Assembly: GCA_010645155.1 (NCBI GenBank) | Contig: CM021314.1 | Coordinates: 7,394,484 to 7,458,483 of the forward strand | Direction: 5' to 3' | From: Tigriopus japonicus | Taxonomy: Eukaryota; Arthropoda; Copepoda; Harpacticoida; Harpacticidae | DNA length: 64,000 nucleotides | In this document: piece by piece, positions 23,601 through 35,913 of the stretch | Position numbering within the stretch: position 1 is the first letter of the stretch | How the letters are laid out: every line of letters begins with the position of its first letter | Translations under genes and position numbers: made by a program | Notes under the pieces: model-generated | The model's input: the letters and a program-made list of their open reading frames with translations, nothing else | The model's database searches: none | What the model was told of the DNA's origin: nothing

Positions 23601-26600
23601 TGAAAGTCTGAATCTGGATTGCGCGGAGATCCAGTGATTACAATTATCGATGCCGGTTCGAACTCTCCCCTGTCAGAAAAGCAACCAATATGCCGTTTAG
23701 TAGAGTTTGGATAATGTTGGTTTTTTTTACAAAATTGTAGTTTTTTAGCCAAAAAGTTGCAAAATAAATGGTTAAAATTTACTTTATTTGACTACAGGGT
23801 CGGCGGCCCAAGTGTAGACCAGACCCCTTAGAACCATCATAAGTTTTGTAGTTTTTGATAGATTTTTTTTCAAATTTTCAGTCAAAGAATCCCAATGTTT
23901 TAAGGAATAGAAGTTGTGTTATACATATTCCTGTTGAAGCCCTTGGGCATGGATGAGATCATAACATCGATGAAGTAATTGGGACAGTTGGCACAGTGCC
24001 TTACATTTGCCCCTCAAGTAGAGATAGGCAGAATTTCGGGTTGAAATGGGCTCTTTGGTTTCCCAGCATGTCTCACTTTTGAAGATTTACCAAGCAAGCA
24101 AATCTATGAGCCTCAATTAGATCTGAAACAGACGTTGGTTATGTACTAAAAATGCCAGAATCTACACTTGGACTGCCGACCCTGTAAAGTTGGTAAAAAG
24201 TAGTGATGAACTGAAAACACTTTCGGTCGAAATTACGGCCGAAATTTCGGTTTTGGTTTGGGTTATGCCTACCGAAATCGAAAGCAGACATGCACCATAA
24301 AAGATGGAGTTTGACGACAAAATCGAAATTTGTTTTGGTTCCAAAACCTCAAAAATTAGAGTTTTCCGATTTTTCAAATTTTGCTACTTCTCAACATCGA
24401 ACATGAGCGATTTAGATATTTAAGGTGAATTTGGCATTTATACAATTTTGGAGTCAGCTGCTTTTGGTTTCGGTTTCGGCTAAGTACTCTTTCGGCCGAA
24501 ACTGTCGGTTCTGTTATAAGCCCTTTCGGTCCATCGCAAGTAAAAGGTTTTTATTTTCTGGCCCTATTTTATCACTTTTTGATATAAAATTGCTAAATTT
24601 GGCCAAATATATGTCTCAGTTCCGAGCGAACGTTTTTAATCTTAAGTTTGTCCCTTCTTTAGCATTTAGCTTCCTTAATAACACAGTATGATATGGTAAA
24701 ATGATTTTAAAATTATAAAAACTATTATTTCTTCGAAAAGTTCTTGTAAAAGTACGTGCAAAATATATAATTCATGCAATTTTCAGAACAAATTAAGTGA
24801 TTGAGACAAAATGTAAAAATGTTGCTGTTTGATGCAAAAAAGTTGAAAAGTTGCTAAATTTAACTAACATAGTTAAAAGTTGCAAATGTGGTTCCAAGTT
24901 GCATCTTGTAACTTTGTCTGAGCCCTATTTATAGGTAATTAATCGAGTGAGATTTTCCTTTTCCTGCTTCAAGTGAGGCTCTGCCTCCAATTATAGACAG
25001 AATAGAAAGAAAATGAACTATGTTAGCGTGTACATGTGGCATGTACAAATGACTAATTTTTTTCTAAGTATTAATTTCATTTCGAGAGTAACGTTCTAAA
25101 AGTAACGCATGAGAAAGAGAGATTCAAATCTTTGGCAAGTAAAGCTTTAGACCCAAAAAGAGGTATACTGATTATATGTGTGTTTAATTTGATTTGCCAA
25201 TTTTCGTGTTATGCCGTTGGAGCAGATTTCATTTGCCAATGTTGATCTTTTGTCGTTGGAAACCAACACTTTCAAATTTGAAAGGTTTGAAATGAGTGGA
25301 AAAACGAGTCAATTATTATACATTTTTTTTGCCGAAATATTTCGCACATTTATTTTTCAGCAAAAAAACTTTAATCTCTATTGTGAGAATTTCCCTAAAA
25401 GGTTTTAAATTCCAAAAAATGCATATTTGATTGACTCACCGATAGTTTTGCAGTGCTCGTAGTGTAATATTCAACCCACAACTAAGACATGAATCCTTTT
25501 CTTCGGAATTGTTTGACTCGGTTCTTTCAACACTTCGAACTCTAGGGATTCGTCCGTAGAGTCCAAGTCTAAGAAATGTTGATATTTGTATTTCCAAATT
25601 GTTGAAATGAAGGTTTTAGGTTATAAAATGTAAACTATTCATTACCTGTTACTGTCCGTGACAATAGTAAAAGGGACCACTAATGACTCGGGTCCTCCTC
25701 CAAATGTGACGATGGCTAATTCTGATCCACTGGGAATTCGAGAGATGAGCTTAAATAACGACTTTTGCACTATAAACCAGCGATCATTAACGCTCATGTA
25801 TTCACTTTTATCCAAGACAAGAACATATCGGGACTGTTTGTGTCTGTAGTAGGAAAACCTAAAATTCGAAAGAAGACTTGGTCAGCCTGAAAATATTACC
25901 AATAATTTTTGTGTCAGTCTGACCTTGTTTTTTGCATTTTTTTCTTGTCATCTTGATACACTAATTGCTTCAAATTGGAGTTGCTCTGAACATTTGGATT
26001 GGTCATGAATCTCTTCCAAGAGCTCTAAAATTATGGTAATGTGGTATTTGTCCTCCGTCATAGATAGGTTGGCAATAAATTCAAGAAATACTGGATATTC
26101 ACCCTAAAATCGCTGTGATCCATGATAACTTCAATTGCGGAAGATCCATAACAAAGAACATTTTGCTTGGTGGGTGCTTCTCGTTGATAAATATTATTCA
26201 AATCACAAATAGGATCCTGATTTTGGCAGCCCTGATTGGGCACAGATTCATTGCCGAAGAAGAACTCCTTGGGATAAATTGGATCTTCATGGAACCCATG
26301 TTCCGCAAACACTCCAAATCTGTACTTGAGAAACTCTCGGAGAAGTTCCTGACCTGGAAAAGGAGCTCAAAAATGAAGATCCTAACGACCTAAATGGTCC
26401 TCTAAATAGGTCAAACCTTTTCTGTCAAAATCCCAATTGGTTGTGCTCAAGTCGAAAAACTCATGGGACACCTTGATTTTATGTCCTTGCTTATGGCAGC
26501 CGTCATGTTGAAGTGTGAGAAGGGTTTCTCGAGATCCTGTCTCAGGTCCTGTGACAGATTCCAATTTGGTTAGTTTTACTCGTTTTTGTCTATTAAAAGG

Positions 26601-27859
26601 AGTCAAAGATATATTTTTCGTAATCATGTGTTTTTCATCATCAAAATTGCTTCGAATGACCACGATGGAAATCGTATAACAGCTTCCTTGACTAGAATAG
26701 ATTTCTTCTGTTGTTTTCCTTCCTCAAATCTTTATACGATCTCAAATTGCGACAAAACTGGGAATGCATTTACGGAACTCATTTATCATTATTTGGACAA
26801 TTTTGTCACTTTCTTTTTGAGTGCAATTTGTATCTTGTTGGGACACGAAATGACAAGATCTAAAACGAGTAATCCAACAAAAACACATTTCAAGTTGCAC
26901 AAAAATTTTGAACAAATTGTTTCATTGACGAACTAGCTTACGGGTTTAGCTTTGTGTAGTTTTTTTTAAGGAGCTCGTTTTTCACCGGAAGATGTACTTT
27001 TGGAGGAACTTTTACAATTTGATTTATGATTAATAATTTTGGATTATAAATAAGTAAAAATATTTAATTAATGATTTACAATTACGATAATTTATCTATG
27101 AACTAGCTCTATGGAACCCAATAGCTTCGATATTCTATAATGTTATTCTATATCTTCGTTTTCTTTGAAATAGTATGTTTAAAAAAGCATTTGAACTCAT
27201 ATCCAAGCAATACAAAACCAGAAAATTGTAAAAGACCCAACTAATATGTTCATTGTGGTTGGTTCTTTGCTTTGGTTGCCATTTCTAGCTCTTGGAAATA
27301 TCATAAAAAATAATCACCGAAAAATGTGCAAATGTTGCACTCAAACACATTGTATTCGCATTTGCAGTATCCAACATTCAGCATTCAACGACTGATTCAG
27401 TTTTTATATAAACGAATTTTCATGCCCAAATTGTTGGTAGTTGCGACGGTAATTTGTTCTTACCAATATCAAGATCAGCATTAACCACAGCAGGGATCAG
27501 TGAGGCCTCAATACTTCGTCCAGGTTGGCATAAAGTGATGTCCCAATCTTTTGGTAAAATCACTTGAACTGAGTCAATCCAACCCTGCTCATTGGTCAGG
27601 TTGTAAAGTTTTTCGGCCATGGCCTCAAAAAGTTTCTGAAACGAGACCCAAATTGACCCATTGCGCGCAAGTAGCTTTGATGCAGCCCTCTTACCTCAAT
27701 ATTATCTAAATACTGTGGGCAGTTTTTAGCAGGTACACCCTCTCGAATGGCCACAGTAAATTTGGAATAGATTCCCTCTCTGACACTCAAATAACTATCA
27801 CATTGCACAAATCCCGTGCCAAGCACCAAAAGATGCACTAATTGGAGTAAACCACACAT
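17687..27859 (-). CDS. CLCA-family (calcium-activated chloride channel regulator-like) membrane protein, 22 exons
   Basis: Exons (high to low): 27859-27695, 27635-27464, 26548-26417, 26353-26103, 26024-25924, 25858-25646, 25568-25440, 23669-23381, 23293-23133, 23063-22935, 22871-22737, 21887-21688, 21360-21130, 21058-20862, 20795-19832, 19771-19504, 19438-19085, 18916-18818, 18743-18513, 18428-18166, 17859-17777 and 17710-17687, for 1596 residues. Known CLCAs are secreted or anchored proteins that self-cleave and modulate chloride channels. Order: signal peptide; CLCA N-domain (to about 255); VWA (about 284-470); beta-sandwich with LTDDGFGEPDLTQGDGIY; FN3-like part with LEWSAPGDNYNIGRAMKYEI; 50-Thr stalk (855-905); TM helix 1167-1190; 406-residue tail. 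The HEXXH site reads REFLK (162-166) and the MIDAS reads DKSEY (290-294), so protease and metal sites look lost. Confidence 0.88.
20586..20738 (-). repeat. Threonine-coding ACN microsatellite in the CLCA gene
   Basis: A 153-nt tract inside the 964-nt CLCA exon reads, in frame, as 50 threonines and one arginine using all four ACN codons. Mixed codons suggest selection on protein sequence, or an old repeat, rather than fresh slippage. Such stretches are typical of O-glycosylated, mucin-like stalks. The opposite strand reads as poly-valine and is not a gene. Confidence 0.85.
23795..24184. mobile_element. Tc1/mariner-like MITE in CLCA intron 7
   Basis: A 390-bp element with inverted termini of about 24 bp. 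The left end is CAGGGTCGGC followed three bases later by CCAAGTGTAGA; the right end is the inverse with one short mismatch patch. It is flanked on both sides by TA (23793-23794 and 24185-24186), the duplication expected for Tc1/mariner insertion. No transposase frame is visible inside, so it is non-autonomous. Confidence 0.75.
24201..24539. mobile_element. hAT-like MITE in CLCA intron 7
   Basis: The candidate element starts TAGTGATGAACTGAAA and ends with a diverged inverse; 12 of 16 end positions match. The flanking 8-mers are GTAAAAAG (24193-24200) and GTAAAAGG (24540-24547), a 7/8 match fitting an 8-bp hAT duplication. It starts 16 bp beyond the neighbouring Tc1-like MITE. The interior holds several imperfect inverted TTTCGGCCGAAA-type motifs and no coding frame. 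Confidence 0.5.
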
Positions 27860-28583
27860 GATGACGATGGTTTTATCACGTCACATTGCTTGGAGTGACC
27901 CGTCAGAGCAACAACTCAAGTACTAGTAAGTGAAGAAAGAAGTGAAGTCTTTGCATTTACCGATCGTTCGAAAGAACGGGAGAAGAAAAACTTCCGCAAT
28001 TTTCGAGATGAAATTGATGCCATTAGCGAAGTTGGACCTTCCAACCGAGTGAGATTCGGCCAGATGGGAAGTCGGCGACTCTCGTACAACGATTGAAAAG
28101 CACGCCGAGTTTTCCCACCTTCCGAGTGTTCATGACCAAAAAACACCGTAGTTTTTAGCTTGCACCGTATGTACTTTGTTTTTATAGTAGGTGGTTTTGG
28201 AATGAGTTACGAAAACCAATGGGCCTCGTGGTAGGGATAAATTTTGATGGTGTAGGATGTAAAAATAGGAGTGTGTCAGTGGCCAAAGTTTTGTCGCCGG
28301 TACATGGGTGATCAACTGATCATCGTCCGAGACGTGTGAAAAATGTGTGTCGCTTTTTTAGAAGAATTATGGCCATTGGAATGAGGTTTTAAGGGAAGGG
28401 AAAAGGAACTTCGAGAGAGGCAACCGTTTACCAATGATGAGACGTGTTTTGTTTTGATTCAACTATGGAGCTTTTCTTGTATTTCAGATCAATTTAGGCT
28501 AAGTTTATCGCTGACAAATTGTTAAGTCCAAGGACTTCATGGAAGTCACGCACATTGAGTGTGTATGTGTGTGGGCTTTTTTC
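27860..28583. other. Promoter and spacer between CLCA and the MFS cluster
   Basis: Sequence upstream of the CLCA ATG and downstream of the spare MFS terminal exon. No exon with family similarity was seen. Regulatory content is presumed only. Confidence 0.5.
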
Positions 28584-28836
28584 TTACACTGGGAGCCCCT
28601 TTTCCTCTTTGGTGGGTTCTTCTTCGTCTTTCTCACACTGGATCCCTAATAGATTTGGGTCGTTGAAAAGATTACCGATTTCTGTGAGGGTCAAACCTCG
28701 AGTTTCGGGCATGAGAAATTGGGCAAAGACGCACGCGATCAGGATGACCAAGCTGCAAATCCAGAATACGCCTTGGAGGCCTAGATGGGCAAAGATGGTG
28801 GGGAAGGTTTTCAAGGAAATGAAGGCGGCACAGTAT
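28584..28836 (-). CDS. Spare or alternative MFS terminal exon
   Basis: A phase-2 acceptor (CAG) precedes 28836, and the frame runs 84 codons to a stop. It encodes the last two transmembrane helices of a sugar-transporter-type MFS protein, including QFLMPETRGLTLTEIGNLF, the family's C-terminal PETKG-type motif. It is homologous to the last exons of both neighbouring transporters (29466-29226 and 32283-32022) and has the same acceptor phase. No upstream MFS exon lies between it and 29226. It could splice from the exon ending at 29541, giving a 495-residue isoform with a different C-terminus. Otherwise it is the remnant of a deleted third tandem copy. The intact frame and splice site favour use; transcripts would decide. 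Confidence 0.65.
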
Positions 28837-29225
28837 CTGCCAAGAAGAAGAAGAGAAACACCCAATTAATACGACGGAGAGCAACTAGCTTTCCATAAGG
28901 GATTGATAATCGACAAAGGGCCGGGGACGTCGTTTGATCATGTTGAATTCATTCCTAACAGGGGGCAAGGGCTAATATGCTCATGCATGCCGATGACGAG
29001 ATCCGGCTGAAAGGCAAGCAAATGACCACAACAAACAGAATGGAGAATTTGGTTTGACAATTTGTTATTGAGAAAGCCCACCCCCTGCCCGTTGGCGGGT
29101 GGGTTGCTTTAGAGGGATTAATCAGGTACTTGGTCTGGAACTGTTTTGTTTATCACACATGAACAAGCTGGATGAGGCCAACGGGGCCAGTGGTCCGCCG
29201 AAGGCTTTCTTCAAGAGTGGACAGC

Positions 29226-31081
29226 CTATGCTGGAGCCAAGCCCGAAGGCTTCTCTGTTATCGAGGCTTCGACCTTTTCCTGAATGGGTTCTCCGAAGAG
29301 AGAAGCTAGCTCAGCCAGGGTCAGACCCTTTGTCTCTGGCATTAAGAAGAAGGCCACTACCACTGCCATCAAGCAAGCTGAGCCGCACAGAAGAAACACA
29401 ATGCTAAGCCCGTACATAGCATACAGCGTGGGAAAGAATTTCATGTCCAAGAAGACCATGAAATATCTGAAATTAGAAGGCAGGGTCGCTGTCGCGTTTC
29501 TGTAGCAGAATGTTCCAACGTCAGGTATCCTAGCTCCTACCTGAAAGACAGGGTCAATGAGCAGCACATGCCCTTCACCCGCACAGGAAAGATCTCCCCC
29601 AACAAGGCAAACAAAACCGGACCCAAACCCAAGGAATAGAATAAACCACTGCAAATGGCCGAACAAGGAGCCACAACTTGAACCACCGTCGCAAAGTAGG
29701 GCGAGTTGGAAGTCTAGAATGAGAAAGTGTTCATTAAAATGTCACCTCATGTGTTTGACTAGAAAACAGTACAACTTACATCGACGTAAATGCACAAGCC
29801 GAGACTGGTCATTGCGAACGAGGTCAACAGGCTGGAGAAAATGAATTGCTTTCGACGGCCAATTTTCGAGAGGAACGGGGTTGACACCATGTAGCCTAAA
29901 GTGAAACCGCCTTGGACCAAGCATGAGAGTAAATAGGGGTTGATTGCCAATTGAGCCTTATTAATGATGTCCAATGAATAGTAGGTGATCAGATCAGCTC
30001 CACACAAAGCCTGAAAACAATAGAACTGCTAAACACTTTTCATGAACATGAAAGAATGTACCTGAAAACCTACCTGGAAAGTGAAGAGCGTACACATGAT
30101 CGCCAAGGGCCGAATGACTTGTCTCGAGGTCAGATATTGCATCTTTTGCCCGCATGAAACCGTGCCAGTTTGTTGAGAGGCCACAAAAAGAAGATCCTTC
30201 ATCTCGGCCAGGATGGGATAATTATCACCTCGGAGTAATCCCAAAGTGGTTTCAGCCTCTTCCACTCGTCCCCTTTTGACGTACCACAAAGGGCTTTCGG
30301 GCATGAACCACACTAAGCAGAGAAAGGCAAGGCAAGGAATGGACGACAGTGGGATGAGCCAAGAAAATGGGCACAAAGCAGCCAAAACCAAAGACGTGAG
30401 GAATGCCACATTTCCAATTAGAGTGTTACAAACGCCCAAAACACCTCGTAATCGGAGTAAAGCAATCTCGCTCAAGAGCATATAGCCCGATGGCATGGTG
30501 ATCCCACAGCCCAATCCTCCGATGCAACGACTGATCAACAATAAAAAGAAGTCCTCGGAGAGATACAACAAGACCCATCCCAGCAGAATGATGGAAGTGC
30601 TAAGGATGAGGGTCCTTTTTCGGCCGAAACGATCGGCCAAGATTCCACTGCTCAATGTACCAGTCATGGTGAAGATCAGGGCAATACTCACTGTAAAAGA
30701 CACAATATTAGTGCAATCCTCAGCAAGAATGTTGAAATTGGTAAAGATAGATGAGTGAGTGAAGTCCCTTGTTAAGGATGTGTTCAAAATTAAAGGCATA
30801 CCAAACCAAGACCCTTCATCTTCAGACATTGGGAATTCCAGTGGTGTCCATTCTGGATGTTTGTAATGTGCCAATGCTGGACCAGTGATTGCCAAAGACA
30901 TACCCGAACCAAAGCCAGGTAAAATGGCAATGAAGGCCGAATACATCTAATCGGAAAGAAAAGAAACGGATGGAGAAAGTTACTCTTCCTTGAAAATATC
31001 ATGTCAACTTACCATCTTGGTCATTTGGGCATCCTTTTGAAGGAGTAAGATGTCATTTTGTCGTAACGGTGATGCAGACAT
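29226..31081 (-). CDS. MFS sugar transporter, Tret1-like (copy A)
   Basis: Six exons (31081-31013, 30946-30802, 30690-30074, 30010-29780, 29713-29541, 29466-29226) give 491 residues. MFS sugar transporters move hexoses or trehalose across the plasma membrane by alternating access; about 12 helices are predicted. Family motifs visible: LPGFGSGM in helix 1; the loop-2 motif ADRFGRKRT; FMPESPLWYVKRGR at the end of the N-half; SKIGRRKQF in the C-half; and MPETKGLTLAELASLF before the C-terminus. Exon phases and most exon lengths match copy B exactly, which proves tandem duplication. The ATG at 31081 is the only start joining in frame to exon 2. An alternative last exon may lie at 28836-28584. Sugar specificity is not readable. 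Confidence 0.9.
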
Positions 31082-32021
31082 TTCTGAAGATTGAGTTCAA
31101 GATGAGCAAACTCAAGATTTGGACGCCTTTGAAGAGCTGTGACTTGACCGAAGGACCTCTGAAAACAAAGGTAAAGACGATAGGCACATCCAGATTTATA
31201 TACTAGAAGTGATGGGTTACAAAAGTTTAGTCTCGGCATGTTCGCAACACTCTTTTGTCTGACGTTTTCACCACTGAGTTACAGTATGGAATTGGAAAAA
31301 GCTAATTTCCAAAAGACTTTGTCGGACAAGCTCGCGTTTGATGAGAAATTCTTGTCAAACTGTTCACTCCTCGAGTCAAATTATGTAATGATCTCAAGCT
31401 AAGCAGACTAATGAATCATCGAGAATGGCAAAGTATCTAATTTCTAGATTCATCAAAAACACGCGAGCCAACGAAAGTTTCGGATCTTACTTTGGACTAA
31501 TAAATCCAGTTCAAACAGGATTGTCTTCATGATGTAAAAAGAGCACCTCTGTAATTAATTCCCCTACAGGGACAAACTGACTTACCTGCAATGTGATCTC
31601 TTGACTCACAAAATTCAAGAAAGGCCAATAGGAACGAAATCGTTGCTAAGATCGGATCATCATAGCAACTGAAAGAACTTGCGAGTGTACATAACAGTCG
31701 TTGCTTCCTCTCACTTCTCATTCCATTCTATCCAGGCTTGTACTGCAAAGATGCTACGCTGTCTGGTAGAAAATCAGCCTTTTGAGCGAGCTTTCTAGCT
31801 TGTTACCAAGGACTTCCCTCTCTTTCTTGGCCTTCGACAGCCTATTCTCCTGTCCTAGATCGCCCAAGGCTGGAGAACCTTTAGGCACCATTTCATCGTT
31901 ACTTGCCTTGGCCAAAACCACTGATATGCTACATTATCCTTAGTATGAAAGAACGCAAGCGACTTTAGCAGGGTTAATTTATTTTATACAATTTTTCATA
32001 TATAATATATAGCCCTCATAT
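31082..32021. other. Spacer between the two MFS transporters
   Basis: Contains the upstream region of copy A and the 3' end of copy B, including a minus-strand AATAAA at 31978-31983, about 40 nt after copy B's stop codon. No further exon was recognised. Confidence 0.55.
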
Positions 32022-34892
32022 TCAGCATATGGTGGAAATGGTTTGCCTGCTGCCCTTTGCTGATGTCTCATCTACATCTTCCTCTTTGATCTTTGACGGT
32101 AAAGGTTCTCCAAAGAGTTTGGACAGTTCCGTTATGGATAAGCCTTGTGTTTCTGGCATGAAGAAGAAACCGAAGATGGTATTGAGGACACTCATGGTAC
32201 CACAGAAGATGAAAACGCCTTGTAAACCAACAAGGATGTACATGTTGGGAAAGAACTTCATGTTGACACCCACCATGAGATATCTAGAATTGAGAAATGG
32301 ACTTGAGAGCACCGTTGACGAACGAGGTGTTGTATATTTAATTAGTGTTTTTTTACCTGAATGATAGTGTTAACGAGCAACAGAAACCTTTCACTCGTGC
32401 AGGGTAAACTTCACCTACGAGGGCAAACAAGACTGGGCCCAATCCAAATGAATAGAAAATAGTGGATAAAATGGATGCCACAGGAGCCAAGACTTGAACA
32501 ATTGAATAATAGGGAGATTCTGCACCCTGAAATTATAATTAGAGTAGTTTCCATCCGATTTGCAATATAGATTTTACAGACAGTTAGCGCTTGGGGTGAA
32601 GAAAAATTAATTTTACGCTGGTTGGAACTAGTTGGAGTCCAAGGTACATTTGATGCAATTCAATCTTCATCAGAAATTGTTTCACATACTTTCAAGGTAT
32701 GGAAAGTTTTTGGCATTTGTGCAAATGTTCCACTTTTTGCCATTTATGGTTTTGGCACATAGAAAACTACCTTATGAGCTATCGTAGTTTGACTATTGTT
32801 TGTTATAGCTCAAGTCAAATATTTATCATGGAAGATTTTGCTTTGGTGAAGGTCTGTTGGTGTAATTGTAAATTAAATCTTTACCAAAGTTACAACTCTT
32901 TTAACAAATTTAGCGATTCATGGTCCAGATCACAACACACTTCTACTTGAAATATTTGAAACAACGCAAATCGAAAATGTTATTTTGGCTGTCTCAAGGG
33001 AAAAGCATCAATATTTTTAATTTGCAGCCATAGTTAGTATGTGTAAAATATTTTTGCAGGCTATTAGAAATTCAATCGCTGGTCATAGCATGGACCTCCT
33101 AAAACAGGTCTGTTTCATTCAAGTTTCAAGGATAGGTGAAATAAAACATGTCATAGTCCTTTATAAGATATAATTACCTCAACGTACATGAACAAGGCAA
33201 TGGTATACATGCTCAAAGCCACAAGGACAGTTGACAGTAAAAACTGAGGTCTTCGTCCCACTTTGGACATCAAAGGTGTTGAAATGATATTCCCCACCAA
33301 GAAACCAGCCTTGATCAAGGTCGACAAAAGATACGCATCAAATGTAAGTTCAGCTTTATCGATGATGTCTAAACTGTAAAACGTAATCAAATCCGCCCCA
33401 CAAGATGCCTGTGAGTAAAGGAAAAAATGAAATAATCCACAAATGTTTAAATAGACTCAGTAAGTGTCAAATTCAACCAAAATGATCAATGTAGACAAAA
33501 AGTAATTTAATTGTTTGGGTCAAAAGACCTGAACAGGAAAAGCTCCAAACAAATTACTGATCGAGATTGGTCAAATCAGAATCAAATTCACCTCCATTGT
33601 GAACATGGCAAACATGATCAATATCGGCTTGATGACTGGTTTGGTTCGCAAAAACTGTAGTTTTTGCTGCCAAGTAATGTCATCGGCCTCTTGTGTTGAG
33701 GCATGAATCAGTTCCTTCATCTCTGGAGAAATCGGGTATTGTTCACCTCTGAGCCATGTCAGAATATTTTCGGCTTCCTTGAGCCGATTTCGCTTGACCA
33801 ACCATAAAGGGCTCTCTGGCATGAAAAACGCCAATAACAAGAATACAAAACAAGGAATGGCCGATAGAGGGATGATCCAAATAAAAGGCAGCAGTGCTGC
33901 CAAGATCAGAGATGTAGAAAATGCCACGTTAACGATCAGAATGTTGCAGACACCCAGGGCTCCTCTTAAACGGAGTAAGGACACTTCACTCAAAAGCATA
34001 TAAGCCGATGGCATTGCCATTCCACTACCAAATCCACTAATGCATCGACTGCTGATGACGAGAATGAAGGTTACGGCGAAGAATAGGGTTATCCAACCCA
34101 GGATCAAGACGAGAACGGCGATTATGAGGGTGTTCTTGCGTCCGAATCGCTCAGAAAGATAACCACTTGTCAAGTTGCCGATCACAATGAAGACAAGAAC
34201 CATGCTGACTTTAGAAAATAAAGAGGTATTTAGAACTGTAACCTTAAATGTGTTGACGGATATTAGTGTCAAAAAGAACTGTGGCTAAAATTCACTAAGA
34301 TGTTGTCAAAATAACCAATCTTGAATATAGGTGAGTTGTTGAGGACATCACCGAGTTTTGCGGAGGAAGCATGTTAGGCGAGATGTTGAGGACAATAAAC
34401 TCAACTTCACTTCATCCTTCATAGATCATGTAATTCGTTTCAAACACGGGACACCATAAGATTATTTTGCTTTACTTTATCACTAGCTCTTATCAAAGTG
34501 TCATGAATGTCTAGGATCAAAATAATATTCTTTAATGTTTTCATCTAACCAAAAGTTAAAGTTAAGGTTACGCCTCAAGAATCCTGTTGTTCATAATTAT
34601 CTCACCAAACCATGAGCCTTGCTCTTCAGTCATTGGCGGGTCTAAAGGGGTTGTTGAAGGATCTTTGTAGTGGGTCAAGGCAGGAGCTGTAATGGCCAAG
34701 GCCATACCGGCCCCAAATCCAGGTAGGACTGCAATTCCAACTGCGCACAACTGTAAAGGCAATCCTCAGGCTGGTAAATTATGATTACCTCGATTTTGCT
34801 CGTCACAATACCATTTTTAAGACGTTGGCATTTTTCTGAAGGGTTAAAATGCTCTCTGGAGGCACGTGTTCCGATTCTTGAATCGTCGCCAT
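32022..34892 (-). CDS. MFS sugar transporter, Tret1-like (copy B)
   Basis: Six exons (34892-34812, 34750-34606, 34208-33592, 33408-33178, 32526-32357, 32283-32022) give 501 residues. Motifs parallel copy A: LPGFGAGM, SERFGRKNT, FMPESPLWLVKRNR, SKVGRRPQF and FMPETQGLSITELSKLF. Exons 2, 3 and 4 have the same lengths as in copy A (145, 617 and 231 nt), and all phases match. The final PETKG-type motif reads PETQG. The longest intron (32527-33177) holds no recognisable element. The substrate is probably a sugar such as trehalose or glucose; this is family inference only. Confidence 0.9.
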
Positions 34893-35913
34893 TTTGGAAA
34901 ATTAAACAACCCAATGAGAATGAGCTTATCTGCACGGCTGATGTCTCAAATGCGTTGAGAATAAATGACCGACGTTGCGTTTCCAAATACTGAAGTCTTA
35001 TTCGAGGCTATGTACCCTTGTGAATAACGTAGGGAAAATCTTAGTGATAGTGCTATTCTACCTTTTGAACCTGCTTTAAAGTACATTGAGAACGTGTTTG
35101 ATTAATCTTCTAGGGAATCTACTTTTACACCTTGTGGGCTGTTTTACGTGAGTTCGTCGTGTACTACCTTGTGGAAATGGTTTTGTACCTAACCTGACAA
35201 GAAAAAAGTTAAAAGAAAGACCATAATTGTAACGAAATTTGAAAACAATGAAAGACCAGTTACGTATCAGTTTTCTGAAGACCCCAAAACCAAAAATATG
35301 CATTTCTATCATAATTATCATAAATAAAATAACGATCTTTGTTTTTTAAACTGGAATAAAAGTCATGGAACACGATTTCAGTCCCTCGATTTTGCTCATT
35401 GTTTCTCCATCAAGCCATTATTTGGCTCTTCTACGTATTGTTTAAGCACAACGGGAAAGGTTTCTCCTCTCTTTTGGCCGGCTATTTTTAACGAAGCATA
35501 TTATTAGCATTGCATTAATTTTCTTCATTGACAATTCTTGAGTACCGATTTTTCCCACGTTTGACAAGTAATTTTTCCAAGATTAACAAATGTCGCATTG
35601 GCGTGTTTTACATACATTTGTTATCAATTTCAAACAAATCCATGCAAATGAGCCAAGAAGCTCAAACCCACCAACTGTCTAACCAAAAGCGCAAATCATT
35701 TCTAGAAACAACGAAGCGTTCGTTTTACACAACAAATTGTCTTTTAAATATTCGAAATTATTTTTTTTTTTACCTGCATTTTCTCCGCCATAAATGACGT
35801 CTTTTTGGAAAGAACAAGAGCAAGCAAGTAGTGTATGTAGTTTTGAAAAAGCTCTTGGAAAAGTTTAAAAAAAAATCACCATTTTTGGAAAGGATCTGGA
35901 AGTGTGACTTAAC

